A DNA stretch of 64,000 nucleotides from positions 1 to 64,000 of the forward strand of contig CAMCZW010000001.1 of NCBI GenBank assembly GCA_945888435.1, written 5' to 3'. The stretch's first letter is position 1; the number at the start of each line of letters is the position of its first letter. This DNA is from a bacterium UBP8_UBA817. Its GTDB lineage: Bacteria; Margulisbacteria; Marinamargulisbacteria; SXXA01; SICP01. Shown here in pieces: positions 52,381 to 61,603 of this stretch. The notes beneath the pieces were generated by a model. That model worked only from the letters and a program-made list of their open reading frames with translations, had not been told where the DNA came from and did no database searches. Position numbers and translations under genes: made by a program.

Positions 52381-54726
52381 ATGTTAAAATTTTATGAAAA
52401 CTCAAGCGTTTTAGTCAGTGAACAGGAACAATTTGAAAGAGACATTCAAATCTTTATCAATGGAGAAATGAATCCCATCCAGTTTAAAGCCATTCGTGTT
52501 GCTCATGGTGTGTACGAGCAAAGAGAACGTGAAACCTATATGATCCGTATTAGGTGTGCAGCGGGCGGGATTACACCTATGCAATTACGAAAAGTAGCAT
52601 TATTAGCTGAAAAGTACGGCGCAGGCGAAGTCCACTTTACCACTAGGCAAGAAGTCCAAATCCATGACGCTAAAATTGACCAGGTAATGGACATTATCCG
52701 TGGATTAAACGAAGTCGAACTCAGCTCAAGAGGCGGCGGCGGAAACACCATTCGTAATATTTTAACCTCTCCAGACTCAGGCGTTGATCCTGAAACCACA
52801 TTCGACGTCGATCCTTACGCCATCGAACTCACTACCCGTTTAATCAACGAACCAGATAGCTGGAACTTGCCAAGAAAATTCAAAATCGCAATGTCACACA
52901 ATTCCAAAGATTCCACATACTCCCAAGCCACCTGTCTTGGATATGTCGCTGAAATCAGAAATGGCCAAAAAGGCTTCAAAGTATTTTGCTCCGGCGGAAT
53001 GGGCGCACGTCCAATGGTCGGTAACGAATTATTAGAATGGATACCCGACACTCAGGTTTACCACGTGGCCAGAGCGTTAAAATCAATGTTCGACGTTCAC
53101 GGTAACCGACGAAGCAAGTTTTCCAGCCGAATTAAATTTTTATGGAAAAAACTGGGCGACGATGATTTTAAACGAAATTTTCATGAATATTATGATCAGA
53201 TTAAAGACGATGCCAGCTTAAATCTAGTGTTACCAGTCGTTGAAAACAAGGCCAATGACACCATCACGCTTCCAGTGATTAACGAATCCGGCGACGCATT
53301 CGACACCTGGAAATCCAGATATGTATTTGACCAACTTCAACCTGGATTGAAATCAGTTAAACTCCCACTTAAATTAGGAGATTTACTCAAAGAAGACGCA
53401 GATCTATTATGCGACTTTTTAGATCATATCGGAGAAAACACGATTCGATGTGACCGCGCGCAAAATATCCGCCTAAGAAATATCCCAGAAAAATATATCG
53501 GGAATCTCTACAACGTTATTACCAAAATGAAAATGACATTGGCCGCATTGCCTCCATTTATCGGCAACATGATCAATTGTACTGGTGCGCAAACTTGTAA
53601 ATTAGGGATTTGCTTACCACGTGGACTATCCGATGCGATTTGTGATCGTTTAATCCGGACGGACCTCAAATTAGACGAAATTACAGACTTCAAAGTCAAC
53701 ATGTCTGGTTGTCCGAATACTTGCGGAATGCACCACGTTGCCGACCTTGGATTTTTTGGTAAAATTGGCCGAAAAGATGGCGAAATATTCCCAATGTACA
53801 ATGTCATGGCCGGTGCAAGAACTGGACATGCAGGTGAACTACAATACGCAGAACGCGTCGATGAAGTCGCATCTAAATATGTCCCGGATTTCGTTCACGA
53901 TTTCCTAGCCGTTTGGATCGACAAAAAAGACGCCTACAAAAACAATTATATTGAATTCCTTGAGAAAGAAGGTAAGGCCCTTATCAAGTCACTCTGTGAG
54001 CATTACCGTGACGTCCCCACCTATGAGCAAAACCCTGAGGTTTATCACGATTGGGGCCGTAACCGAAAAATGACATTGGATGACATGGGCGCGGCAGAAT
54101 GTTCAGCAGGTATGTTTGACATGATTGACGTCGATAAAAAAGAAATTGAAGCCCAAAGCGAAGCCGTTAAAGTAGGACTTACTGGCAATGCACTTGAGGA
54201 AAGCCTTTATAATATCGCCTTTCGTGCCTCCAGAATGCTACTCGTCACCCGAGGATTAGATGCCAAAACGGATGCTCAGATTTTTGAGTATTTCCAAAAG
54301 CATTTTATTACAACAGGTCTTATCGAAACTCAATTTACCGATGTCACATCACTTGCCAAATTAGGTCTTAAAGCCGAATTGGTTAAACATCAGGAAACAG
54401 TTTTAGCACTTGGACAAGCCGTCATCAATTTATACAAAAATATGGATGACTCACTCCGCTTCAAAACCGATGTCAAAGCCGCAGAAGCAACCCCTTCAAC
54501 CGGCCCAACACAAAAAGACTACCGCGGAATCGCTTGCCCAATGAACTTTGTTAAAACTAAATTAGCCCTTGAAACCCTCACTAAAGGCGATCAGTTAGAA
54601 GTATTGTTAGACAATGGAGAACCCATTGAAAATGTTCCTAACTCTGTTGCTCAAGAAGGTCATAAAGTCCTTAAAAAAGAACAAGCGGCCGATGGTCACT
54701 GGAGTGTATTAATCGAAAAATGCTAG
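52381..54726 (+). CDS. Nitrite/sulfite reductase fused to a TusA sulfurtransferase domain
   Basis: 781 aa. Residues about 1-530 are a siroheme/4Fe-4S sulfite reductase: two ferredoxin-like half domains and the cluster Cys in NCTGAQTCKLGICLP (about 399-413) and MSGCPNTCGMHH (about 441-452). A helical region (about 540-695) follows. The last 75 residues are a complete TusA domain with its active Cys in DYRGIACPMNFVKTK. The fusion could hand sulfur from the reductase directly to a relay that ends at the carrier protein. SD AGGAG. It overlaps cysH by 7 bases. Confidence 0.88.
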   Translation: MLKFYENSSVLVSEQEQFERDIQIFINGEMNPIQFKAIRVAHGVYEQRERETYMIRIRCAAGGITPMQLRKVALLAEKYGAGEVHFTTRQEVQIHDAKIDQVMDIIRGLNEVELSSRGGGGNTIRNILTSPDSGVDPETTFDVDPYAIELTTRLINEPDSWNLPRKFKIAMSHNSKDSTYSQATCLGYVAEIRNGQKGFKVFCSGGMGARPMVGNELLEWIPDTQVYHVARALKSMFDVHGNRRSKFSSRIKFLWKKLGDDDFKRNFHEYYDQIKDDASLNLVLPVVENKANDTITLPVINESGDAFDTWKSRYVFDQLQPGLKSVKLPLKLGDLLKEDADLLCDFLDHIGENTIRCDRAQNIRLRNIPEKYIGNLYNVITKMKMTLAALPPFIGNMINCTGAQTCKLGICLPRGLSDAICDRLIRTDLKLDEITDFKVNMSGCPNTCGMHHVADLGFFGKIGRKDGEIFPMYNVMAGARTGHAGELQYAERVDEVASKYVPDFVHDFLAVWIDKKDAYKNNYIEFLEKEGKALIKSLCEHYRDVPTYEQNPEVYHDWGRNRKMTLDDMGAAECSAGMFDMIDVDKKEIEAQSEAVKVGLTGNALEESLYNIAFRASRMLLVTRGLDAKTDAQIFEYFQKHFITTGLIETQFTDVTSLAKLGLKAELVKHQETVLALGQAVINLYKNMDDSLRFKTDVKAAEATPSTGPTQKDYRGIACPMNFVKTKLALETLTKGDQLEVLLDNGEPIENVPNSVAQEGHKVLKKEQAADGHWSVLIEKC

Positions 54727-55457
54727 CCAGTATGGACGCCCTCAATCGCGACTTTGAGCATAAAACTGCCCAGGAAATCGTTGACTACTTTGTAAAAACG
54801 ATGGGGCAGGGGGTTATGCTCGCCTCGAGTTTGGGGGCCGAAGATCAAGTACTCACCCATATGGCGGTCAATGCATCGCCATCTGTGCGGATTTTTGTAC
54901 TAGACACCGGACGGCTTCATCCAGAAACGTATCTGGTTATGGCCCAAACCCAAAAAAAATACGACATCAAGCACGAAATCTACTTCCCCAATCAAGATCA
55001 TGTCGAAAGCATGGTCCGAGAAAAAGGAATTAACCTATTTTATGAAAGTATCGCCAACCGAAAAGAGTGCTGCAATATCCGCAAAGTAGAGCCCCTCAAA
55101 CGCGCACTCTCCACTTGCACGGCCTGGATTACTGGACTTAGAAAATCCCAAGGCGTCACTCGCACGGACATGAAAGTCATCGAATGGGATGCCGCCCACA
55201 ACATCATCAAAATCAACCCGCTGGCCAATTGGTCAGAAGAAGAAGTTTGGACGTATATCAAGCAAAACGAAATCCCCTACAACACCCTTCACGACCAACG
55301 CTACCCGAGTATCGGATGCGCCCCATGCACCCGCGCAGTCTCCCCAGGAGAAGACGTCCGCGCCGGCCGCTGGTGGTGGGAAACCCCCGACCAAAAAGAA
55401 TGCGGCCTCCACATCAAAGACGGTAAAATCATCCACCCAACCAAGGATCAAAAATGA
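54720..55457 (+). CDS. cysH: Adenylylsulfate (APS) reductase, assimilatory
   Basis: 245 aa. It reduces APS to sulfite with thioredoxin. [12 protein letters not shown] is the PP-loop-type nucleotide region; the four Cys for a 4Fe-4S cluster are visible as KECCNIRK (about 117-124) and GCAPC (about 199-203), and the catalytic Cys is in the C-terminal KECGLH. The cluster Cys residues mark it as an APS rather than a PAPS reductase, so an APS kinase is not needed. It starts at 54720 or at ATG 54732. Confidence 0.93.
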   Translation: MLASMDALNRDFEHKTAQEIVDYFVKTMGQGVMLASSLGAEDQVLTHMAVNASPSVRIFVLDTGRLHPETYLVMAQTQKKYDIKHEIYFPNQDHVESMVREKGINLFYESIANRKECCNIRKVEPLKRALSTCTAWITGLRKSQGVTRTDMKVIEWDAAHNIIKINPLANWSEEEVWTYIKQNEIPYNTLHDQRYPSIGCAPCTRAVSPGEDVRAGRWWWETPDQKECGLHIKDGKIIHPTKDQK

Positions 55458-56335
55458 ACCAATTAGATAAACTAGAGGCCCAAAGCGTCTACCTCCTCCG
55501 CGAGGCCTACAAAGAATTCAAAAGTCTTTGCATGCTCTGGTCCGTCGGAAAAGACAGTACCGTCATGCTATGGCTAACCCGAAAAGCATTCTTCGGTCAT
55601 GTCCCCATCCCACTTGTTCATATCGACACCCATTATAAAATCCCCGAAATGATCCGCTACCGTGACGCCATCGCACTCGAATGGAAACTCACGATGATTT
55701 ACGGCGAAAACAAAACCGCCCTCGACACCAAACAAACCTTCCCAGACGGCGCCATTGACCGTATCTCATGCTGCAAAGCCCTCAAAAGTGATGCCCTCAA
55801 ACACACATTATCCGGCACATGGCCCAGATATAAACTCAACCATGACACTCAAAAATATGACCTAGATACCAATACCGCACCCTACACCGGCGTCATCGTC
55901 GGTGCCCGCGCAGATGAAGAAGGCAGCCGCTCTAAAGAACGCTATTTTTCTCCACGAGACAAACAAAATGATTGGGATGTCGGAGACCAACCCCCAGAAT
56001 TCTGGAATCAATACAAAACCGATTTCCCACCAGGAACCCATATTCGCATCCACCCATTACTAGACTGGACCGAACTGAATATTTGGGAGTACATCGAAAG
56101 AGAAAATATCCCAATTACCGACCTTTATTTTGACCAAGGCGAAGGCAAACGCTATCGATCCCTAGGCTGCTATCCATGCACCACTCCAGTAGAATCCACC
56201 GCCACAACAGTTACAGAAGTCGTCAATGAACTAAGAACCGGGAAATTTGCCAATATTGCAGAGCGTTCTGGCCGAGCGCAAGATAAAGAAGATGGCGGCG
56301 GGCTAGAAACCTTAAGACGCGAAGGATATATGTAA
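55454..56335 (+). CDS. cysD: Sulfate adenylyltransferase subunit 2
   Basis: 293 aa. The ATP-pyrophosphatase-type loop is [14 protein letters not shown] (about 28-41); further family marks are [27 protein letters not shown] and [13 protein letters not shown]. With CysN it makes APS from sulfate and ATP. It overlaps cysH by ATGA. CysN follows directly. Confidence 0.96.
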   Translation: MNQLDKLEAQSVYLLREAYKEFKSLCMLWSVGKDSTVMLWLTRKAFFGHVPIPLVHIDTHYKIPEMIRYRDAIALEWKLTMIYGENKTALDTKQTFPDGAIDRISCCKALKSDALKHTLSGTWPRYKLNHDTQKYDLDTNTAPYTGVIVGARADEEGSRSKERYFSPRDKQNDWDVGDQPPEFWNQYKTDFPPGTHIRIHPLLDWTELNIWEYIERENIPITDLYFDQGEGKRYRSLGCYPCTTPVESTATTVTEVVNELRTGKFANIAERSGRAQDKEDGGGLETLRREGYM

Positions 56336-58144
56336 ATGACCCCCAACAATAAAACCGACCAAATGAATATCGTGATCGTAGGCCATGTGGACCATGGTAA
56401 AAGCACGCTCATCGGTCGCTTATTGGCCGACACGGGCTCACTCCCTGAAGGCAAACTCGATCAAATTAAAGCCATGTGCGAAATCAACTCAAAACCATTT
56501 GAGTATGCCTTCTTACTAGATGCCCTCAAAGACGAACGCGCTCAAGGGATTACCATCGACACGGCCAGAAGCTTCTTCAAAACAGAAAAACGACATTACA
56601 TCATTATTGATGCCCCCGGACACATTGAATTCCTCAAAAATATGATCACCGGCGCTGCCAGAGCCGAAGCGGCCTTACTTCTCATCGACGCCAACGAAGG
56701 TGTCAAAGAAAACTCAAGACGCCATGGTTATATGCTCTCCATGCTCGGCATTAAACAAGTTATCGTCCTCGTCAATAAAATGGATTTAGTCAATTATGAC
56801 CCAGAGGTCTACAGCAAAATCGTAGATGAATACACACAATTTTTAGCCCAAATTCATGTCACGCCTAAAACATTTATCCCAATTGCGGCAAGAGAAGGCG
56901 AAAATATTGCCTCCAAATCCACAAAAATGCCTTGGTATGCAGGTGAATCAGTCTTATCTCTCATCGACGACTTTGAAAAAGAGAAAGAAAAAGACAATCA
57001 GCCATTCCGCATGCCCGTTCAGGATATCTACAAATTTACGGAACAAAACGATGATCGCCGCATTGTCGCAGGTACGATCGAAACTGGCTCCATTACCGTC
57101 GGTACACCCATCATTTTCCATCCATCAGGTAAAAAATCGACCATTAAATCAATCGAAGTATTTAATGCAGCCGCCAAACAAAAAGCAGGAGTAGGGGGGG
57201 CCGTCGGCTTCACTCTCACCGAAGAACTCTACATTAAACCCGGCGAACTGATGTGCACTCAAAACGAGTTACAGCCCAAAGTCGGCTCCAAATTTAGAGC
57301 CAATATCTTTTGGTTAGGCAAAGCGCCCATGATTAAAGATAAAAAATACAAAATCAAATTGGGTGCCGCAAGAGGTAATGCCTACTTAGCCGATGTCGTC
57401 ACCGTTCTCGACGCATCAAGCCTCGTCAGTGACACGCAAAAAATAAAAATCGACCGTAATGATGTGGCCGAATGTATTATCGAAACAATCCGCCCCATTG
57501 CCTTTGATTTAAACCATGACATCGAAACACTCGGCCGATTTGTCATCATCGACGATTACGAAATCGCAGGCGGCGGCATTGTCACCGAAAAAATAAGCGA
57601 CGAAAACACCGTCGAAAAAGGTGCAGAGCGCCGCAACTTCACATGGACAAAATCCAAGATTTCTCCCGAAAAACGAGCCCGAAACATGGGCCAACGTCCA
57701 TGCCTGCTCCTCATCATCGGAAAACAGGAAACCGAAAAATACGACTTAGGTGTAGCTTTAGAAGAAGCCCTCTTTAATCAAGGTAAAACCGTCTACTTTT
57801 TAGGAATCTCCAATATGCTCCTCAGCATGAACCGCGACGCACGGCGAAGAAACACCGAAGACAGAGACGAACATATCCGCCAAATTGGAGAAATTGCCCA
57901 TATCATGGCCGACGCCGGCACCATCATGATCAGCGCTATCTCAGAAATCGAAGATACCGAAGCAAGCACTCTCAAAAGCTTGGTCAACCCCTACATGGTC
58001 AAAATCATCGCCAACGGCAACACAGATCTCTATGACCAAAAAGCCGATCTCATCATCGATACACAAGCCTCCGTCCAAGACCGAGTAAAAACCATCATTG
58101 ACTTCCTAAACAGCGAAGAAACGTTTAATCCGAAGGAAATATAA
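56336..58144 (+). CDS. cysN: Sulfate adenylyltransferase subunit 1 (GTPase) with a degenerate C-terminal APS-kinase domain
   Basis: 602 aa. CysN domain about 1-440: [15 protein letters not shown], switch [19 protein letters not shown]. The C-terminal 160 residues match the CysC (APS kinase) fold in order and spacing ([27 protein letters not shown]), but the key sites are gone. The Walker A GLSGSGKST is replaced by [12 protein letters not shown]. The DGDN-V-R-x-GL substrate motif reads [12 protein letters not shown]. The FISP motif reads AISEIED. APS kinase activity is therefore unlikely, consistent with an APS reductase in the operon. The domain may have a structural or regulatory role. Confidence 0.92.
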   Translation: MTPNNKTDQMNIVIVGHVDHGKSTLIGRLLADTGSLPEGKLDQIKAMCEINSKPFEYAFLLDALKDERAQGITIDTARSFFKTEKRHYIIIDAPGHIEFLKNMITGAARAEAALLLIDANEGVKENSRRHGYMLSMLGIKQVIVLVNKMDLVNYDPEVYSKIVDEYTQFLAQIHVTPKTFIPIAAREGENIASKSTKMPWYAGESVLSLIDDFEKEKEKDNQPFRMPVQDIYKFTEQNDDRRIVAGTIETGSITVGTPIIFHPSGKKSTIKSIEVFNAAAKQKAGVGGAVGFTLTEELYIKPGELMCTQNELQPKVGSKFRANIFWLGKAPMIKDKKYKIKLGAARGNAYLADVVTVLDASSLVSDTQKIKIDRNDVAECIIETIRPIAFDLNHDIETLGRFVIIDDYEIAGGGIVTEKISDENTVEKGAERRNFTWTKSKISPEKRARNMGQRPCLLLIIGKQETEKYDLGVALEEALFNQGKTVYFLGISNMLLSMNRDARRRNTEDRDEHIRQIGEIAHIMADAGTIMISAISEIEDTEASTLKSLVNPYMVKIIANGNTDLYDQKADLIIDTQASVQDRVKTIIDFLNSEETFNPKEI

Positions 58145-58151
58145 ACTTCTA

Positions 58152-58283
58152 CTTACTTATTCCCCTTCCAGGAAGGGGTGGATCTGACATTGCGTTAGCG
58201 ATGACAGAGACGGGGTAGTTAGTTGGTATCACTGAACACCCCGTCACTTCGTGCCACCCCTCTCCAAGAGGGGAATAAGTAAG
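58152..58283. repeat. MITE-like palindromic repeat, family B, copy 4
   Basis: 132 bp with 14-bp perfect terminal inverted repeats CTTACTTATTCCCC. It contains the CCCCTTCCAGGAAGGGG hairpin and ACCCCGTCACTTCGTGCCAC. It fills most of the gap between the sulfur operon and topA and lies 9 bases upstream of the topA -35. Nearly identical to the nested copy at 38917-39040. Confidence 0.85.
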
Positions 58284-58292
58284 GCAGGGTCA

Positions 58293-58321
58293 TTGACAAA
58301 ACAATTCCATCACTTCAATAT
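58293..58321 (+). promoter_or_regulatory. Promoter of topA, leaderless
   Basis: Perfect -35 TTGACA (58293-58298), spacer of 17, -10 CAATAT (58316-58321), then 8 bases to the topA ATG; no ribosome site. It lies just after a family B repeat. Confidence 0.65.
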
Positions 58322-58329
58322 AGCTCCCC

Positions 58330-60444
58330 ATGTCAAAACATCTTGTAATTGTAGAGTCTCCTGCCAAATCCAAAACCATCTCTAAATTTTTAGGGAGTGA
58401 CTATGTGATTGAAGCGTCTTACGGCCATGTCCGTGATTTGCCAGAACACACACTTGGCGTGGATGTAAAAAATGATTTCGAACCTAAATACACCCTAATG
58501 GCCGACAAGAAAAAGGTCATCCAAAATCTTAAAAAACAAGCCAAGACGGCCGACACCATTTACCTCGCGACTGACCCTGACCGCGAAGGAGAAGCCATTG
58601 CATGGCATGTCCAAGCAGCAATCGAAGCTGATCCAAGCAAAATCAAACGAATCGTATTTAACGAAATTACCGAAACCGCCATTAAAAACGCCATCAATAA
58701 TTCAAGAGAAGTAAATATGGATTTAGTTGATGCCCAACAAGCCCGTCGAATTCTGGACCGGCTCATTGGATATAAACTAAGCCCAATTTTGTCTTCTAAA
58801 ATCAGACGCGGCCTCAGCGCTGGACGTGTTCAATCTGTCGCAGTCAAAATTATTTGTGACCGAGAAAAAGAAATTATTGCCTTTATCCCTAAAGAATATT
58901 GGTTAATTGATGTCACCCTTGAAAACGACGATAAAAAACAAATTGTCTCACGTGTATTTGCCACACCAAGTGCAGATACTCCAATCGAAATAGATAATGC
59001 AATTCAGGCAGGCAGTATCGAAATACATCTCAAAACATCAGTATTTAGCGTTGATCAAATCAATAAAAAACAAACGAATCGTTATCCTCAACCGCCATTT
59101 ATCACCTCAACTCTCCAACAAGAAGCAGCCAGAAAGCTAAATTGGACAGCCAAAAAAACCATGATGATTGCTCAGCAATTATATGAAGGGGTCGAAATTA
59201 ATGGTGAGGCCACGGGACTTATCACCTATATGAGAACCGATTCCACCCGTATCGCCGATGAAGCCGTCGCCCAAGTAAAAGGTGTGATTAGCTCTACTTA
59301 TGGCAACGACTATGTCTCTCATGCCAAACCAAAAGCCTCCACTAAAAAAGGGGTTCAAGACGCGCACGAAGCAATTAGACCTTCATACCTCACACGCCCA
59401 CCTGAAACACTAAAGACAACATTACCATTAGACCAATTTAAACTTTATAAACTGATCTGGGACCGTTTTATTGCGTCTCAAATGAAGCCAGCCTTAATCG
59501 ATAATACCCAAATCATCGTCAAAGCAGCCAATGCATCTGACAACTATTATCTAAAAACCACTGGATTTGTCGTTCTTTTTGATGGATTTTTAAAAGTCTA
59601 TGAAGAAGGAAATGATGAAACAGAAGATGGCGCATCAGATTCAGACGAAAGTAAATTACCTGCGCTAAAAGAAGCTGAAGTTCTCACCAGTAAAAAAATG
59701 ACAAGTGATCAAAAATTCACTACACCTCCTCGCAGGTTTACAGAAGCCAGTCTCGTTAAGGAAATGGAAGAAAAAGGCATCGGACGACCATCTACCTATG
59801 CCCCAACAATTTCCACAATTGTAGACCGAAAATATATTGAAAAAGACAAGAAATCCTTACTTCCAACCGAGTTAGGAATGATCGTTAATGATCAGTTGGT
59901 CAAATATTTCGACAATATCGTCGATGTCGCATTTACCGCCGAAATGGAAGCCAAACTCGACGAAATCGCCGAGAAAAAACATCCATGGAAAGACCTTATC
60001 AAATCATTCTACACCCCATTTGAACTCAAATTAATCAATGCCAAAGAACAAATGGAAAAGGTGAACACCGACAAGCCAACAGATGAAGTCTGCCCAAATT
60101 GCGCAAGTCCAATGGTCATCAAAATCGGACGTTTTGGCGAATTTATGGCGTGTACCAACTACCCAGAATGTAAAACAACCAAATCCATGGCCAGCGAAGT
60201 AGGGGTTAATTGCCCAGAATGCAGTAGCGCCATCATCGAGAAAAAGACCCGAAAAGGCAAAGTATTTTATGGTTGTTCAGGCTTCCCGAACTGCAAATTT
60301 GCAACCTGGGATAAACCAGTCAATGTTCCCTGCGAAGTATGCAAATATCCAGTCACTGTCCAAAAAGGCAACAAAACTAGTTGCACCAAATGCAACCCTC
60401 CAGCTCCACCTAAAAAGTTTGTTAAAAAAGCAAAAAAAGAATAA
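58330..60444 (+). CDS. topA: DNA topoisomerase I
   Basis: 704 aa, type IA. Toprim domain at the N-terminus (HLVIVESPAKSKTISKFLG; TDPDREGEAIAWHV with the acidic DxD), the catalytic Tyr in ITYMRTDSTRIADEA (Tyr about residue 299), then PRRFTEASLVKEMEEKGIGRPSTY. Two C4 zinc ribbons (about 583-660: CPNCASPMVIKIGRFGEFMAC; CPECSSAIIEKKTRKGKVFYGC) and a Lys-rich end. It relaxes negative supercoils. The start follows a leaderless-type promoter. Confidence 0.97.
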   Translation: MSKHLVIVESPAKSKTISKFLGSDYVIEASYGHVRDLPEHTLGVDVKNDFEPKYTLMADKKKVIQNLKKQAKTADTIYLATDPDREGEAIAWHVQAAIEADPSKIKRIVFNEITETAIKNAINNSREVNMDLVDAQQARRILDRLIGYKLSPILSSKIRRGLSAGRVQSVAVKIICDREKEIIAFIPKEYWLIDVTLENDDKKQIVSRVFATPSADTPIEIDNAIQAGSIEIHLKTSVFSVDQINKKQTNRYPQPPFITSTLQQEAARKLNWTAKKTMMIAQQLYEGVEINGEATGLITYMRTDSTRIADEAVAQVKGVISSTYGNDYVSHAKPKASTKKGVQDAHEAIRPSYLTRPPETLKTTLPLDQFKLYKLIWDRFIASQMKPALIDNTQIIVKAANASDNYYLKTTGFVVLFDGFLKVYEEGNDETEDGASDSDESKLPALKEAEVLTSKKMTSDQKFTTPPRRFTEASLVKEMEEKGIGRPSTYAPTISTIVDRKYIEKDKKSLLPTELGMIVNDQLVKYFDNIVDVAFTAEMEAKLDEIAEKKHPWKDLIKSFYTPFELKLINAKEQMEKVNTDKPTDEVCPNCASPMVIKIGRFGEFMACTNYPECKTTKSMASEVGVNCPECSSAIIEKKTRKGKVFYGCSGFPNCKFATWDKPVNVPCEVCKYPVTVQKGNKTSCTKCNPPAPPKKFVKKAKKE

Positions 60445-60455
60445 TTTAACCCATT

Positions 60456-60569
60456 ATGGTCAAAACCATTAAATCTTATATCTATAAAATCTTCATCGAA
60501 AATTGGACGCTTAAAATCATTGCAGGCGTCATCACCGCCGTCGTCTACCTAATTACACGCTCCCACTAA
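60456..60569 (+). CDS. Small single-pass membrane peptide, 37 aa
   Basis: ATG at 60456, ending TAA at 60567. N-terminal basic part VKTIKSYIYKIF, then the single transmembrane segment IIAGVITAVVYLI, a short basic end. The stretch NWTLKIIAGVITA resembles the N-terminal membrane anchor of YbbR/CdaR proteins, but nothing else of that family follows. It is placed between topA and panC, 12 bases after the topA stop codon, same strand. The ribosome site is weak. It may be a real micro-protein or the remnant of an anchor. Confidence 0.45.
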   Translation: MVKTIKSYIYKIFIENWTLKIIAGVITAVVYLITRSH

Positions 60570-60586
60570 TCCAACCAGGAGAGGCC

Positions 60587-61432
60587 ATGCAAACCGTTTC
60601 CACTGTAAAGGACCTCCAGGCTCTCTTAAATCCACTTAAAGAAAAGAATAAGTCCATCGGCCTAGTCCCAACAATGGGGGCCCTCCATAAAGGCCATCTA
60701 TCCCTTATTCAAGAAGCAAAAAAACACTGCGATATCGTCGTCGTCAGTATATTCGTAAACCCTACCCAATTCGCCCCGCATGAAGATTTAGATCAATACC
60801 CAAGACCCATCGAAAAAGACAAGCTGCTCCTAAATGACGCCAATGTCGATATCCTATTCACACCAACAGACATCGACATATATCCAAACGGTAAAATAAA
60901 CACTACTCAAATCGAATTACCCCATCTCTCCACACAACTCTGCGGGAAAACCCGCCCACACTTTTTCAAAGGCGTCTTAATGGTCGTCAATCGACTATTT
61001 GGTATCGTCCAACCGACCCATGCATTTTTTGGAGAAAAAGACTTTCAACAACTCACCGTTATCACCCATATGGTAAGCGACCTCCACATGCCCATCCAAG
61101 TCATCGGCTGCCCCATCATCCGAGAACAAGACGGACTCGCCATGAGCTCCCGCAATATCTACCTCTCCCCACAACAACGCCAAAACGCCCAAGCCATCCA
61201 CCACAGTATGCAAACCGCCAAAGCCCAGTTCGCCAAAGGTGAAACCTCCGCACAATCTCTCATCGCCACCATGTCCAAAATCCTCACAGACGCCAACTTC
61301 AAAATCGACTACATCCAAATCATCGACCCCAAAACACTAGCGGATGTAGATCAAGTCCAACCCGGAACCAGAATCGCAATTGCAGCGTATCAAGGAACAA
61401 CAAGATTAATCGATAATACTTCGCTTCTCTAA
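60587..61432 (+). CDS. panC: Pantoate-beta-alanine ligase (pantothenate synthetase)
   Basis: 281 aa. It joins pantoate and beta-alanine using ATP. HIGH-type motif GLVPTMGALHKGHLSLI (about 25-41), FVNPTQFAPHEDLDQYPR, GEKDFQQL, and SSRNIYLS (the KMSK equivalent). SD AGGAGAGG before the ATG. panB and panD are not adjacent. It probably shares the topA transcript. Confidence 0.96.
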   Translation: MQTVSTVKDLQALLNPLKEKNKSIGLVPTMGALHKGHLSLIQEAKKHCDIVVVSIFVNPTQFAPHEDLDQYPRPIEKDKLLLNDANVDILFTPTDIDIYPNGKINTTQIELPHLSTQLCGKTRPHFFKGVLMVVNRLFGIVQPTHAFFGEKDFQQLTVITHMVSDLHMPIQVIGCPIIREQDGLAMSSRNIYLSPQQRQNAQAIHHSMQTAKAQFAKGETSAQSLIATMSKILTDANFKIDYIQIIDPKTLADVDQVQPGTRIAIAAYQGTTRLIDNTSLL

Positions 61433-61449
61433 CTTGCTTATTCTAGCGT

Positions 61450-61539
61450 TAACACTCATCCCCCTTACCCCTTCTCTGTCCCAAAGAAGGGGAGAAAATA
61501 GCCCCTCTTTGGAACAGAGAGGGGTTGGGGTGAGTGTTA
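61450..61539. repeat. MITE-like palindromic repeat, family A, copy 3
   Basis: 90 bp. Ends TAACACTCA and TGAGTGTTA, with arms built of CCCCTTCTCTGTCCCAAAGAAGGGG and a CCCCTCTTTGGAACAGAGAGGGG segment (each hairpin-forming). It lies in the 171-bp gap between panC and rnhC, and its hairpins could end the panC transcript. Confidence 0.8.
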
Positions 61540-61591
61540 TGGGGAGTCATAGGCTCAAAGTAAAACATTCTCTGTAATCACCCTAAAGTGC

Positions 61592-61597
61592 TATCAT
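61592..61597 (+). promoter_or_regulatory. Candidate -10 box of rnhC, leaderless
   Basis: TATCAT six bases before the rnhC ATG, no ribosome site in between. The -35 is unclear. The pattern agrees with the other leaderless candidates. Confidence 0.4.
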
Positions 61598-61603
61598 TAC
61601 AAA

